Part shown: positions 53,449 to 62,179 of the stretch, one piece after another
How positions within the stretch are numbered: the first letter of the stretch is position 1
Layout: every line of letters begins with the position of its first letter
Source of the DNA: Pseudomonas sp. NFR16
Lineage (GTDB): Bacteria; Pseudomonadota; Gammaproteobacteria; Pseudomonadales; Pseudomonadaceae
NCBI RefSeq assembly: GCF_900108875.1
Contig: NZ_FNYJ01000004.1
Coordinates: 34,681 to 98,680, forward strand
DNA: 64,000 nucleotides
Direction of reading: 5' to 3'
Notes under the pieces: generated by a model
What the model was told of the DNA's origin: nothing
Seen by the model: only the letters and a program-made list of their open reading frames with translations
The model's database searches: none
Made by a program: the position numbers and the translations under genes

Positions 53449-54929
53449 TAGTACCACCGCCCTATAGCAGTCATGTTCAAGTTGAGAGTGAGTGTCACTG
53501 ACGTTGGGCTGCAGACGTAGACAGCAGGCCAAGAAGGGACAGAGTTCAAACCAGACGCCGCATAAGTAACCCCGCCGTTGCTCTCTACCAAGATGGCGTT
53601 AACCGGTGTGGTTCCAGCCAGAAATGATGCGGGGTATGCGCTGGAGCCCACGGATGGGGTGATATACGTCGACCCATACGCGGTGGTTATCGCCCTCGAG
53701 CCTAGCTCCATGCGTCGAGTGCAGATCATGGTGCCATCGGCATACTTGACGTAGCTGCCGTTGGCGTTAGAACCAGACTCAATGATCGCCCCGGTAGGAA
53801 CTCCGCTAGCCTGAGAGACAGTACCTACGATATCGCTACGACTCAGCTTGGGAGTAAGCAGCGCGTTGACCTGAGCCTGGGTGAAGGTGTTGGCCACCGC
53901 GAACGTTCCGAACGCGTGGATCTGAACCACAGCGCCTGCTGGCAGCGCCGGACCTCCGTTGAGCGTTAACGTCGTTGCGGTAAGCGAACACTCAGTCGTC
54001 TGCGAAATATCAGCGCCGTTCACTGTGACAAGCGCGCTGCCTGGCACGACGCCGGCCATGGTCAGGCCGTTGCGATCGGGACCACTGAATGAGGTCTGGC
54101 CCGCGGTGGCCACATACTCGTAGGTGACGAGTGTTGCCGAGGCACTGCCGGCGCTATCGACCAGCCCTTTCAGGATCCGGCCCTGATTCGCCGACAGAGG
54201 TTTGTCGACCGCCGTGCTGGTCAGCCCATCCACGATGTCGGAGACGTTCACCTTGTGCGCGACGTTCTGCTCCGACTGTGCCGCTTGCGCGGCGCTGTCT
54301 GCGGCAGCGCTGGCGGAATCACCTGCAGCATCGACCGACAGATCAATTGCAGCCTGGGCGGCTGCGGCATTCTGGTTGAACGCATCCGTCTTGGCCTGGG
54401 CGTTTTGGTCAAAGGCGCCCACCACCTGCTCCGCGCGATCCGCCGAGTCTTCAGCGGCTCCCGCCGACGCGGCAGCGTTGCCTTCAGCCGTCTCCGCTGC
54501 GAGCTTGGCGGCGCCAGCCTGCTCTGCCGCATCAAGCGCCGACTGCGACGCTGCGCCGGCGTCCGCGCTCGACTGCCCGGCGGCGACTGCGGATTGGTCC
54601 GCAGCAGTCGCACTGGCCGCGGCGGCTTGAACAGACGTTTCAACCGATGCAATTTCGGTGCTGATCTTGCTGAGCCGATCCGCCGAGGCCTTCACATATC
54701 CCTGCACCGGCGTGATCGAATACCCAGCGCCAGCTGCAGTCGGGCCGGCGTAAGGTGGAGAAATCGCCAACGCGGTATCACTGGCGATGTTCACGACTTC
54801 GTACCATCGGCCGTCGGGACCTTTGAATGCGTCCCCTACTCTGCTGTTGGCAATGAACGCAGTGCCCACACCAATCACCGCATTCGAATTTTGGGTAACG
54901 GAAACCGTCCCGGCTTTATACCAAGGCAT
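53448..54929 (-). CDS. Phage tail fibre protein
   Basis: The 493-residue protein has an N-terminal beta part (1-75; PWYKAGTVSVTQNSNAVIGV) for attachment, an Ala/Ser/Asp-rich coiled-coil shaft (about 85-225), a middle part with KPLSANQGR, and a receptor-type C-terminus (about 365-493). The C-terminus has a paralogue in the next gene. It probably sets host range with J. Confidence 0.88.
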   Translation of the reverse strand: MPWYKAGTVSVTQNSNAVIGVGTAFIANSRVGDAFKGPDGRWYEVVNIASDTALAISPPYAGPTAAGAGYSITPVQGYVKASADRLSKISTEIASVETSVQAAAASATAADQSAVAAGQSSADAGAASQSALDAAEQAGAAKLAAETAEGNAAASAGAAEDSADRAEQVVGAFDQNAQAKTDAFNQNAAAAQAAIDLSVDAAGDSASAAADSAAQAAQSEQNVAHKVNVSDIVDGLTSTAVDKPLSANQGRILKGLVDSAGSASATLVTYEYVATAGQTSFSGPDRNGLTMAGVVPGSALVTVNGADISQTTECSLTATTLTLNGGPALPAGAVVQIHAFGTFAVANTFTQAQVNALLTPKLSRSDIVGTVSQASGVPTGAIIESGSNANGSYVKYADGTMICTRRMELGSRAITTAYGSTYITPSVGSSAYPASFLAGTTPVNAILVESNGGVTYAASGLNSVPSWPAVYVCSPTSVTLTLNLNMTAIGRWY

Positions 54930-54944
54930 AGAGCTATGTTCCTT

Positions 54945-55619
54945 TTAAAGTTTGGCAAAGACGGCCGGCATGTAGAAAGCAAATGGGTTGTAGTTGCCAG
55001 AGGTAATGGCAAACAGATTTCCTCCGGAGAAATCCCACCAATTTGCTAACTGGCGACTGAATCCATTGTCATCGCACATATCCATACCGAAGGTATTTAC
55101 AAGCATGTGCTCACCAGCAGGGAAATTGAACGCTACGCGATAATAATTGCGTGTGTAGCCTTGCGTATCCTTGTCGCTCTTGACATAGGTCCAGTTCTGG
55201 AAGGCTCGCGTAAACCGAACATACGGCGTGTCGGAATCAAACAGCAATTTCTTGTTAGCGTCCCAGAGCCGCATACCCCAATCGGCCACCGCCTGCGCAC
55301 CAAACCCAGCGGCAAAGTAAGTGCCGTAGGGTTGTAAGGTTCCGGTGCTATAGGTCCGGATGTAAAATCCCGTCCATGCGCCGGGCGATCCGATGACGCG
55401 GGCGTAACAGACTGCGCCGACACCCGATGAACCTGTCGGCCTGCAGAAAATGAGCGGGGGCTCCTGGCTGGTGATGGTTCGCGGAAATGTCGTCACCGAT
55501 CCCAAGTTAGATTCTTGAGTCGGCCTGTACGTTCCTTTTGCCAAAACTACCAGCCGCGTAAATTCAGAATCAACCGTGACGACACCATCGTCATTGCTGT
55601 ATTGCAGACCAAACGTCAT
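54945..55619 (-). CDS. Tail-associated hypothetical protein, long form
   Basis: The 224-residue protein opens TFGLQYSNDDGVVTVDSEFT, similar in layout to the opening of the gene upstream (SFGLKIWDELGNVVLDESSF). The rest is beta-rich with many aromatic residues. It starts at 55619, sharing one base with the upstream stop. It is likely a tail-tip protein; the function is unknown. Confidence 0.75.
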   Translation of the reverse strand: MTFGLQYSNDDGVVTVDSEFTRLVVLAKGTYRPTQESNLGSVTTFPRTITSQEPPLIFCRPTGSSGVGAVCYARVIGSPGAWTGFYIRTYSTGTLQPYGTYFAAGFGAQAVADWGMRLWDANKKLLFDSDTPYVRFTRAFQNWTYVKSDKDTQGYTRNYYRVAFNFPAGEHMLVNTFGMDMCDDNGFSRQLANWWDFSGGNLFAITSGNYNPFAFYMPAVFAKL

Positions 55620-55939
55620 CAGTTGAACCTTATTACAATGAGCCGCATGGTTACTTGAGTGGTCGCGCTGTATTCGGGGCGGCTGCGGTTATAGTTGTAG
55701 ACACGGACTGCACCGCTGATTACTTCGGTTTCAAGTTGCTTATCGAAATCACTATAAGCACCTATGGGAACAACGAAAGCGCTTGCATTCGCCGTAGTAA
55801 TGCCGGGAATGGAGATTGTTTGAGAGGAAGCAGTCTTTCCTCCAGTTACTATCCCGCTATACACCACCCGCATGGTGAACGAACTTTCATCGAGCACGAC
55901 GTTGCCAAGTTCGTCCCATATTTTCAGTCCGAAACTCAT
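55619..55939 (-). CDS. Tail-associated hypothetical protein, short form
   Basis: The 106-residue protein starts at the ATG at 55939 and overlaps the J stop by 4 bases (ATGA). It begins SFGLKIWDELGNVVLDESSF. Earlier in-frame codons lie inside J and are not used. It resembles the N-terminus of the next gene, so the two may be paralogues. Confidence 0.75.
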   Translation of the reverse strand: MSFGLKIWDELGNVVLDESSFTMRVVYSGIVTGGKTASSQTISIPGITTANASAFVVPIGAYSDFDKQLETEVISGAVRVYNYNRSRPEYSATTQVTMRLIVIRFN

Positions 55940-58900
55940 GCGGACAGATCCCCAAGCTGGACACGAAGCGTGCCGGCAGAATCGAACACCTTGATGGCGC
56001 GGTTGGTTACGGTCAGACGACCGCTGCCAGCGACCACACCGTTGATTTCGAGCGTTCCATCCTTGTTGAGGCGCCAGCCAGTCTGCCCGGCCACGTAGTT
56101 GGTGGAGGCGATAAAGCTGCCGATCTTCGCATTGGTGATCGTGCCGTCTTGGATGAACGCCTGATTGATGAAGACCTGACCACCCTGAACAGCAAATGGG
56201 ACCGCCACGGCGCCGCCGGCGATGGTGTTCACGATCGCAAACCTGTCTGCCGACACCAGGAACTGGCTTTGCAACCCGGCAGGCGTGTTCTCGATCCCGA
56301 GCCCGATCCCCGCCGTCACATACTGGCCAGTCTTGGAGTTGTACTGCATCTTCACCGACCACGAGGCGTCTAGCTTGCCGTCGATGTCACTGATGATCTG
56401 CGACTGCGTCTGGATGTCGGTGCTGTTGCCATCGACGTCCGTATGCAACTGCTGGAGCGCCAGCGCGGTAGCTTCTTCATTGGTCGCGATGACCTGCTCG
56501 AGCTCGTTGATCTTCGCGCCGATGTTGTCGCCGACCTCGGCCTGCAGCTGGGTGATGCGCTGGGCCAGCGCCTCGTCGGCAGTAGAGCGCACAGTGATTT
56601 CCTGAGCGAAACTCGCTGCACTGTCCCAGCCGTTGAGTGCATCCTGCAGATCGCCGTCGCCATCATCCTCGCGATAATTGGCTCTCAGTGCCTCGAGGCT
56701 GGAGGCTTGCGCGGTCACGACACCGTCGAGATCGATGATGTCTGCCGTGTTGGTCTCCACCTGCTGCGCGAGGCCATTGGCCGTCTGCACCGTCTCGCCG
56801 ATGTCGATCCAGTAGGCTTCGTTCGGTGGCGGCGTATTTTTAGGGACGTCGGCAATGGCCTGATAGATCCGGCCATTGCCGACCACCATATCACCCGACA
56901 CGTACGTTTCGCCGGGCTTGTAAGTCGACAGGCCATCCAGTGCATCGATCTGATCCTGAAGCCCTTCGATCAGATCAATCTTGTCCTGCAGCTCCTGGCC
57001 AAGCTCGGTCTCGCCGATTTGTCCCTTGATCAGGTCAAGGACCGGCGCGCCATCTGAACTGCTCTGCCCCATCACGCCGGTGCCAGCCGGATACCATGGA
57101 CCGATGTTGCCAGTGCGGTCGACCAGCCTTGCCCAGAAGAAGAACGTCATGCCAGCCAGCAGACCTTGCAGGTTGTACTCCGACTGCGGGTAGGCCAGAT
57201 CGCTGAGCTTGGTCGCGGCCTCCAGATCCGTGGTAGGCCCGTACCAGATTTCAGTGCGCTGCGTGTCCTCCGCGCCAGGCGGGAAAGTCCACCTGAGCGC
57301 GATGCCGAAGATCAACGGCATGGCCGTGAGCGAGGTGACTGCGGGTGGCAGACCTTCCTTGCCGTTGAGTTGCGTCAGAATCGAGGTGGCCCAGATCGAC
57401 GAGATGTCGTAAGCGCTCACCGCCCGCACTCGCGCAACGTAAGCGCCTGCGTAGATGCCTTCGATGTCGACGCTGGTTGCACCGGTGCGCTGCACCTTGA
57501 TCCAGTTGCCGCTGTCCTTGCGCCACTCGATGTCGTATCCAACCGCCCCGTTCACCGCCGGCCAGCTGATCGTCATGGTGGTGACGGCCAAGCCCTGAGC
57601 GATCGCAGTATTCGACGTCAGCGTGACGCTCGCCGGTGCCGGAACGACTGTGATCGGGATGACACTGATCGGACGCTCCTCCAAGCGCGCACCGGTGTCG
57701 ATGTAAGGAAACTTGCTCGGCTCAAACTGCACGGCCGAAATCTCATACTCGCCCTCGGTAGTGCGCTTGGTGCTGAGCACGCGGTAAAGCGGGATCGCGA
57801 GGTCGTCGGCATCGAGCGCCCATTGCGACTCTGCCGTTGGCGTCTCGCTGAAGGCCGTTGTTACTGTGATAGCGCGACCGGATACCGACTGCACGGTACG
57901 GCCCTCAGCTTGCCCGCTGGGCAGGTTGATGATCAGGCGGTCGCCGGCTTTTGCCAGAGTGTTTCGGTCCAGAGTAACGACACGACCTGCAGCTGCGGAA
58001 ATGCGGCCACCAATCTCGCGGCCAGCGAGCAGCGAGTCGGCGATCGGGATGATATAGCCAGGCAGCGGGATTGAGCCTTCCATGCCGGTCTTGAACGTGA
58101 CTGTCCGGTCCTGGTTGTTGCTCAGCACCACCCATTTACCACGGCGCTGGGCCTCGGATGCTCGGGTGCAGGCTATGGCGCTGATCTCGACCGGCTTATC
58201 GCCGAAGCGCCGCTGTAGCTCCGGATCGGAATATGCGGTGACGTCGGTGTCGTAGTTATTCGCCGGGTTGTCGAAACTGACTATGGCACGGGAGTAACGG
58301 GTTTTGCTTGAGGCGCTGCCATACGTGAACTTGCCGTCGACAACGTTCGCACGAGTGAAAACGTAGTCGATATCCTGCGTGCGCGGCATGTCAGCCTGAG
58401 CGACCAGCTGACCTTGAGCCCAGTAAGTCATGCCGCGGTAGATAGCCGAGATGTCGCGTAGCAGCGTCCAGGCCTCGGCCTTGCCCTGCAGGTTCATGTC
58501 ACAGAGGAATCGAGGCTCTTGCCCACCCGCGCCATCACCCACCAACTGGTCGCAATATTGAGCGATCCGGTACAGCTCCCACTTGTCGACCATGAAGGGC
58601 TTGATGCGCTTGCCCAGGCCGAAGCGGTCAACGGTGCAAATCCCATAAGTGATCCACGCCGGGTTATTGGTCCAAGCCGATCTGAAGGTGCCGTCCCAGA
58701 CGCCGGTGTAGCTGCGGGCGACAGGATCATAGTTGCTCGGAATCTGCCATTTGCGGCCGTTACAGTCTACGGTCACCGCTGGAATGTTGGTGAACTGCTC
58801 AGCGTCGAACTCGATGTAAAGCAGCGCCGTATTCGGATAGCGCAGCTTCGCGTCGATCACCTCGGTGTAACCAGCGATCAGCATGGTGTCAGCCACCTTG

Positions 58901-59508
58901 TTGCTGTTCTGGTTCGCGGTCAGTCTACGTACGCGCAACTGCCAGCCCGAAGCAGCCGGCGGTAGGTCTATACGACGAGAGCGCTCATAGCGAGTGGTGG
59001 TCTTGCCATCAACGGCTTCCGTCATCACTTGCTGGTAGGCACCGCCATCCGTGGCGACGTCGACCGCGTATTGAATGCGGTAGCCGCCAACGTTTCCATT
59101 GCTGTCTTGCCGCTGGAGCGCCGGCCAAGCGAACCGCAGGCGCACGGCCGATAGCTGAGTGTTGGTGATAGAGCGCACCCACGCCGTGTCGCTGCGCAAT
59201 TCAACGTTTACCGTTGTTTCGTTCTCGACTGACGGGATACCTGGAATATGCGACTGGTCCACTGCGCCGCTGCGCCACTCCCATTTCACATTGGGGAAAT
59301 TGACATTGCCGCTCTTGTCGTTGATCGGAGTGTTGTCGAGATAAAGGTCGCGAGCCGTCGGCACCCCGTCGAATTCACCCTCACCGACGGCAATTAGAAG
59401 CTTCGCGACGTTGGTCGAGCGCAGGCTATCAGCAGCCTCGGTCGGCGCCTTCGGGCTGCTGCTGCCGCCTTTGGCGCCGGTGATGTCGATCTTTTCAGCT
59501 GCGCCCAT
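55936..59508 (-). CDS. Phage tail host-specificity protein J
   Basis: The 1190-residue tail-tip protein follows lambda gpJ: a conserved N-terminal tail-hub half (about 1-600; DITGAKGGSSSPKAPTEAAD, then KLLIAVGEGEFDG), fibronectin-like domains (about 610-800) and a C-terminal receptor region with coiled coil (about 840-1190). It contacts the receptor. The ATG at 59508 has GGAG before it in the repeated stem-loop module. It follows I and precedes the fibres. Confidence 0.95.
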   Translation of the reverse strand: MGAAEKIDITGAKGGSSSPKAPTEAADSLRSTNVAKLLIAVGEGEFDGVPTARDLYLDNTPINDKSGNVNFPNVKWEWRSGAVDQSHIPGIPSVENETTVNVELRSDTAWVRSITNTQLSAVRLRFAWPALQRQDSNGNVGGYRIQYAVDVATDGGAYQQVMTEAVDGKTTTRYERSRRIDLPPAASGWQLRVRRLTANQNSNKVADTMLIAGYTEVIDAKLRYPNTALLYIEFDAEQFTNIPAVTVDCNGRKWQIPSNYDPVARSYTGVWDGTFRSAWTNNPAWITYGICTVDRFGLGKRIKPFMVDKWELYRIAQYCDQLVGDGAGGQEPRFLCDMNLQGKAEAWTLLRDISAIYRGMTYWAQGQLVAQADMPRTQDIDYVFTRANVVDGKFTYGSASSKTRYSRAIVSFDNPANNYDTDVTAYSDPELQRRFGDKPVEISAIACTRASEAQRRGKWVVLSNNQDRTVTFKTGMEGSIPLPGYIIPIADSLLAGREIGGRISAAAGRVVTLDRNTLAKAGDRLIINLPSGQAEGRTVQSVSGRAITVTTAFSETPTAESQWALDADDLAIPLYRVLSTKRTTEGEYEISAVQFEPSKFPYIDTGARLEERPISVIPITVVPAPASVTLTSNTAIAQGLAVTTMTISWPAVNGAVGYDIEWRKDSGNWIKVQRTGATSVDIEGIYAGAYVARVRAVSAYDISSIWATSILTQLNGKEGLPPAVTSLTAMPLIFGIALRWTFPPGAEDTQRTEIWYGPTTDLEAATKLSDLAYPQSEYNLQGLLAGMTFFFWARLVDRTGNIGPWYPAGTGVMGQSSSDGAPVLDLIKGQIGETELGQELQDKIDLIEGLQDQIDALDGLSTYKPGETYVSGDMVVGNGRIYQAIADVPKNTPPPNEAYWIDIGETVQTANGLAQQVETNTADIIDLDGVVTAQASSLEALRANYREDDGDGDLQDALNGWDSAASFAQEITVRSTADEALAQRITQLQAEVGDNIGAKINELEQVIATNEEATALALQQLHTDVDGNSTDIQTQSQIISDIDGKLDASWSVKMQYNSKTGQYVTAGIGLGIENTPAGLQSQFLVSADRFAIVNTIAGGAVAVPFAVQGGQVFINQAFIQDGTITNAKIGSFIASTNYVAGQTGWRLNKDGTLEINGVVAGSGRLTVTNRAIKVFDSAGTLRVQLGDLSA

Positions 59509-59530
59509 GCTTTTCTCCAGGCATAAAAAA

Positions 59531-59544
59531 CCGCCAATTGGCGG
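59531..59544 (-). terminator. Stem-loop of repeated late-gene module (copy 2)
   Basis: CCGCC pairs with GGCGG around AATT and the minus strand continues TTTTTTATGCCTGGAGAAAA to the J start. It is terminator-like but lies between two tail genes. Confidence 0.75.
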
Positions 59545-59564
59545 CCGGGTGTTCCAGTCAGAAT

Positions 59565-60149
59565 TCAGGTTTTGTCTTCGGCGTAGATCGATGCGCTGAT
59601 GATCGCGCCGCCCCAGCGCCTACGACCAATGCAGATAGGTACCGGGTTGCCACTGGCTGTTGTGTTCTTGGCTGAGCCAAAAGCGTAGGACGGAAGATTT
59701 TCAGGCGCGGCGCTTTGGCGAAGTCCTGACGCCTGTGGACTTAATAACTGGATGACTCCGCCGGCTAAAAGCGCAACGCCGGGGCCGGCTAATGCTGGAA
59801 ACCAGATGCTAGCCACCAGCAAAACAGCACCGAGAACACTTTGCAGAATGCCCCCGCGCTTGCTGCCCGCCAAAACCGGTGCAATTTTCAATTCACGGGT
59901 GCCGCCGATATCTAGGCTTTCTACTCCTACATTCTCTCCATTTCGGAACACGGCGAATCGCATACCTAGGCGCGCGAGCCTTTTGATTTCTTCCTCAAAG
60001 CCATCCAGGGTGTAGTTCAAGGATTTAAACGCCTCCCATCCCTTTCCTGTGTCCAGCTGCCGCCTGTGGGTACGCCCGAATTTCGTTCGAAGTGGTCCAG
60101 TAAGTATGATTGTGGTGACAGGATCATGGTGTGCAGCTGTTGCGGCCAT
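59565..60149 (-). CDS. Phage tail assembly protein I
   Basis: The 194-residue protein matches lambda gpI-like tail assembly proteins (TIILTGPLRTKFGRTHRRQL near the start) with a hydrophobic central stretch (about 110-140). I chose the ATG at 60149 because GGAG lies before it; earlier codons would start inside the stem-loop. It lies between the cargo cassette and J. Confidence 0.88.
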   Translation of the reverse strand: MAATAAHHDPVTTIILTGPLRTKFGRTHRRQLDTGKGWEAFKSLNYTLDGFEEEIKRLARLGMRFAVFRNGENVGVESLDIGGTRELKIAPVLAGSKRGGILQSVLGAVLLVASIWFPALAGPGVALLAGGVIQLLSPQASGLRQSAAPENLPSYAFGSAKNTTASGNPVPICIGRRRWGGAIISASIYAEDKT

Positions 60150-60171
60150 TTTTTCTCCAGGCATAAAAAAA

Positions 60172-60185
60172 CCGCCCGGAGGCGG
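60172..60185 (-). terminator. Stem-loop of repeated late-gene module (copy 1)
   Basis: CCGCC pairs with GGCGG around CGGA and the minus strand continues TTTTTTTATGCCTGGAGAAA to the I start. It could terminate the lipoprotein transcript. Confidence 0.75.
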
Positions 60186-60201
60186 CATTGAGAGAGGCAG
60201 G

Positions 60202-60546
60202 TTACAGACAAGATCTCACTGCTGACTCCACCGCGCTGCGTCCAGGCATCATCGACCAAGCCATGCGCTGCCGTAGTACAACCGAGCTACCCTTCGCGGT
60301 TTTAACGACGTCTAGCATCTCATCGGCCATATTGTTGCTGGCTACGAGGAGGCGATAGCCGTTTTCGGTCTCGGTCATTGATGCGTCAGTACGAGCGTTC
60401 TGCCATTTGGGGAACACGCAGAGCGCGTAACGTTTGGGGTCCTTGGTGGTAATCGCAGCGATGCTTGGGTCGTTTCGCTCAAGGTCACCAGTCCCAACAC
60501 AACCGGAAAGAAGGGCAATTGCTAGTGCCCCTATCAAAATTCGCAT
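60202..60546 (-). CDS. Prophage-encoded lipoprotein (cargo)
   Basis: The 114-residue protein has a lipoprotein signal with lipobox LSGC near residue 16. The rest is a short mixed domain (KRYALCVFPKWQNARTDASM). GAGGG precedes the ATG at 60546. It lies between K and I, where lambda has no gene, so it is a likely moron. A superinfection-exclusion role is possible but not shown. Confidence 0.82.
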   Translation of the reverse strand: MRILIGALAIALLSGCVGTGDLERNDPSIAAITTKDPKRYALCVFPKWQNARTDASMTETENGYRLLVASNNMADEMLDVVKTAKGSSVVLRQRMAWSMMPGRSAVESAVRSCL

Positions 60547-60681
60547 GATGATCCCTCATTTAGAAAAGGCCGAGGGTAGCATCGGGCTGGCTGCCCATCC
60601 AGTGTGTACAAAAGGCCAGTAACGGGATGGCTTTCGGAAGGAGTAGTGTCAGGTCGCCATCCAATAATCGAGGGAATGATC

Positions 60682-60942
60682 ATGGCTAAAATTACGCGGG
60701 ACACTGCTCAGTACATATCGCAAGAAAATGTCCCGCCTTCCCTCCTGGGTGGGGTGCCGTGGAATCTGCTGTACGACATCGGAGATAAGGTCCCTGCATC
60801 GGGAATATACAGATGCCATGGCTGCGGTCATGAGATCACGTCGAATGCCGGTGATGGATTCCCACCACAAAACCGTCACCAACATGCGGACCCGAGAGTG
60901 GCTGTCCAATGGCGGTTGATCGTTCGAACAGAAACGAAATAA
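60682..60942 (+). CDS. Small zinc-ribbon-like protein (cargo)
   Basis: The 86-residue protein has the metal-binding pattern CHGCGH...H-x-H (about residues 44-67, followed by FPPQNRHQH). GAGGG lies before the ATG at 60682. It is on the plus strand, against the tail operon, so it has its own promoter. It resembles small proteins of unknown role in pseudomonads. Confidence 0.75.
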   Translation: MAKITRDTAQYISQENVPPSLLGGVPWNLLYDIGDKVPASGIYRCHGCGHEITSNAGDGFPPQNRHQHADPRVAVQWRLIVRTETK

Positions 60943-61028
60943 ACAACGAACCACCTCGGTCCGTTGCCTGCGAGCCCATGGACTGGGGATTGCGCCAACT
61001 TCGGCGCGAGCACAAGAAGGAGCTATGC

Positions 61029-61277
61029 ATGAGTAATTCGCCAAAATACGATCATCAAGATGCAATGATTGTTGGGCTAGTTCGGACAGTTCAGGCCTTG
61101 ACTGCGGTCCTGTATCGCACGTCTAAAGAGCGAGATAAGCTCGAAAACCAACTCAACAAATATCTTGCTCCTGAAAGCTCATCTTTTACGCCTGAGCAAT
61201 TCGCCGCTTATAAAATCCCACTTGAGGCTGCTCTGCAGATTATTGGGGAGATAAAGGCTGTACAAGAGAACCAATAA
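61029..61277 (+). CDS. Small hypothetical protein (cargo)
   Basis: The 82-residue protein starts at 61029 after AAGGAG. It is helical with an N-terminal polar part (SNSPKYDHQDAMIVGLVRTV) and a coiled-coil-like middle. No domain is recognised. It follows the zinc-ribbon gene by 86 bases, and its end overlaps the next minus-strand gene tail-to-tail by 38 bases. Confidence 0.75.
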   Translation: MSNSPKYDHQDAMIVGLVRTVQALTAVLYRTSKERDKLENQLNKYLAPESSSFTPEQFAAYKIPLEAALQIIGEIKAVQENQ

Positions 61278-61395
61278 GCTCAGTCTTCGCAAGTAACAGC
61301 TTGATCTGATCAGTTGCACTCTCCGCATCGTCGCGTATTTCAGCGTCGACGGTGCGTACCTCTCCCTTAGAGGTCATTTCAAAAGCCTGAGCCAT
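61240..61395 (-). CDS. Small acidic hypothetical protein between K and the cargo
   Basis: The 51-residue protein starts at the ATG at 61395 with CAGGAGAAATA just before it. A GTG at 61422 overlapping the K stop is an alternative. It reads AQAFEMTSKGEVRTVDAEIR and then acidic helical sequence. It follows K by 23 bases and may belong to the tail operon. Confidence 0.65.
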   Translation of the reverse strand: MAQAFEMTSKGEVRTVDAEIRDDAESATDQIKLLLAKTELIGSLVQPLSPQ

Positions 61396-61418
61396 TATTT
61401 CTCCTGCGGCTTTGCCGC

Positions 61419-62177
61419 TCACTGTTTCGCGTCTTGATGCCTGAGGATCAGGCGTGTTCTGTCATGCCAAGGCCCACCGAAAACGATGATCTCTGACGGC
61501 TTGCCGTAAAGGTGGTGCAGCAAGAATGGCCCGGCTCCATGAACAGCCGTGGGTTCACCGGGCAGATTTGGATTAGAGCCAAGGTAAATTCCGGCGTGGT
61601 TGGGATGCTTAGTCCGCCCTACTTCCATCACGATCATATCTCCGCGCTGCGGTGAACCGACACGCTCGAACCCCGCCGCCTCATAGGCCTGCTCGTACAG
61701 GCTCGGGCCGTCGGCCTGCTCCCACCATCCGTCCTGCCGCTTGAAGGCTTCAAACTCCAGCCCCCATTCTCGTTTGTACCAGTCAGCGCAGACTTGCCAG
61801 CAGTCCCAAGCACCGTGTACGAACGGCCGTCCCAGCAGCGGCGTATGCCCGGTCGGGACAATCGTCCGCAAGTCGCCTTCGGGCCAGCTCAGGATATGCC
61901 ATGGCAGTTCGGTCGCTTCACACATCGCCAAGTCGCGCGGCGAAGGTCTGCTGGTCGCATCGGGGTGCGAGTGAACTATTCCGATCACGTCACCCTGATC
62001 TTCGGCGTCGGCAAAATCCTCTGGATCAATCTGGAACTCTTCTTGAGGGTCTTTGGCGGTGTTTACGCACGGGAGGTACTGCTGTTTGCGACCGTTGCGG
62101 ATCAGCAACCCGCAGCACTCGCGCGGGTACTCTGCGGCAGCGTGCGTCTGAACTGCCTTGAGGATGTGTTTCAGCAT
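61419..62177 (-). CDS. Phage tail peptidase K (JAB/Mov34 plus NlpC/P60)
   Basis: The 252-residue protein has an N-terminal JAB metallopeptidase with full H-x-H-x10-D (HSHPDATSRPSPRD) and an upstream glutamate, and a C-terminal NlpC/P60 cysteine peptidase with WDCWQVC and HPNHAGIYLG. This is lambda gpK, which acts at the tail tip. The ATG at 62177 is 2 bases after the L stop. Confidence 0.92.
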   Translation of the reverse strand: MLKHILKAVQTHAAAEYPRECCGLLIRNGRKQQYLPCVNTAKDPQEEFQIDPEDFADAEDQGDVIGIVHSHPDATSRPSPRDLAMCEATELPWHILSWPEGDLRTIVPTGHTPLLGRPFVHGAWDCWQVCADWYKREWGLEFEAFKRQDGWWEQADGPSLYEQAYEAAGFERVGSPQRGDMIVMEVGRTKHPNHAGIYLGSNPNLPGEPTAVHGAGPFLLHHLYGKPSEIIVFGGPWHDRTRLILRHQDAKQ

Positions 62178-62179
62178 GG

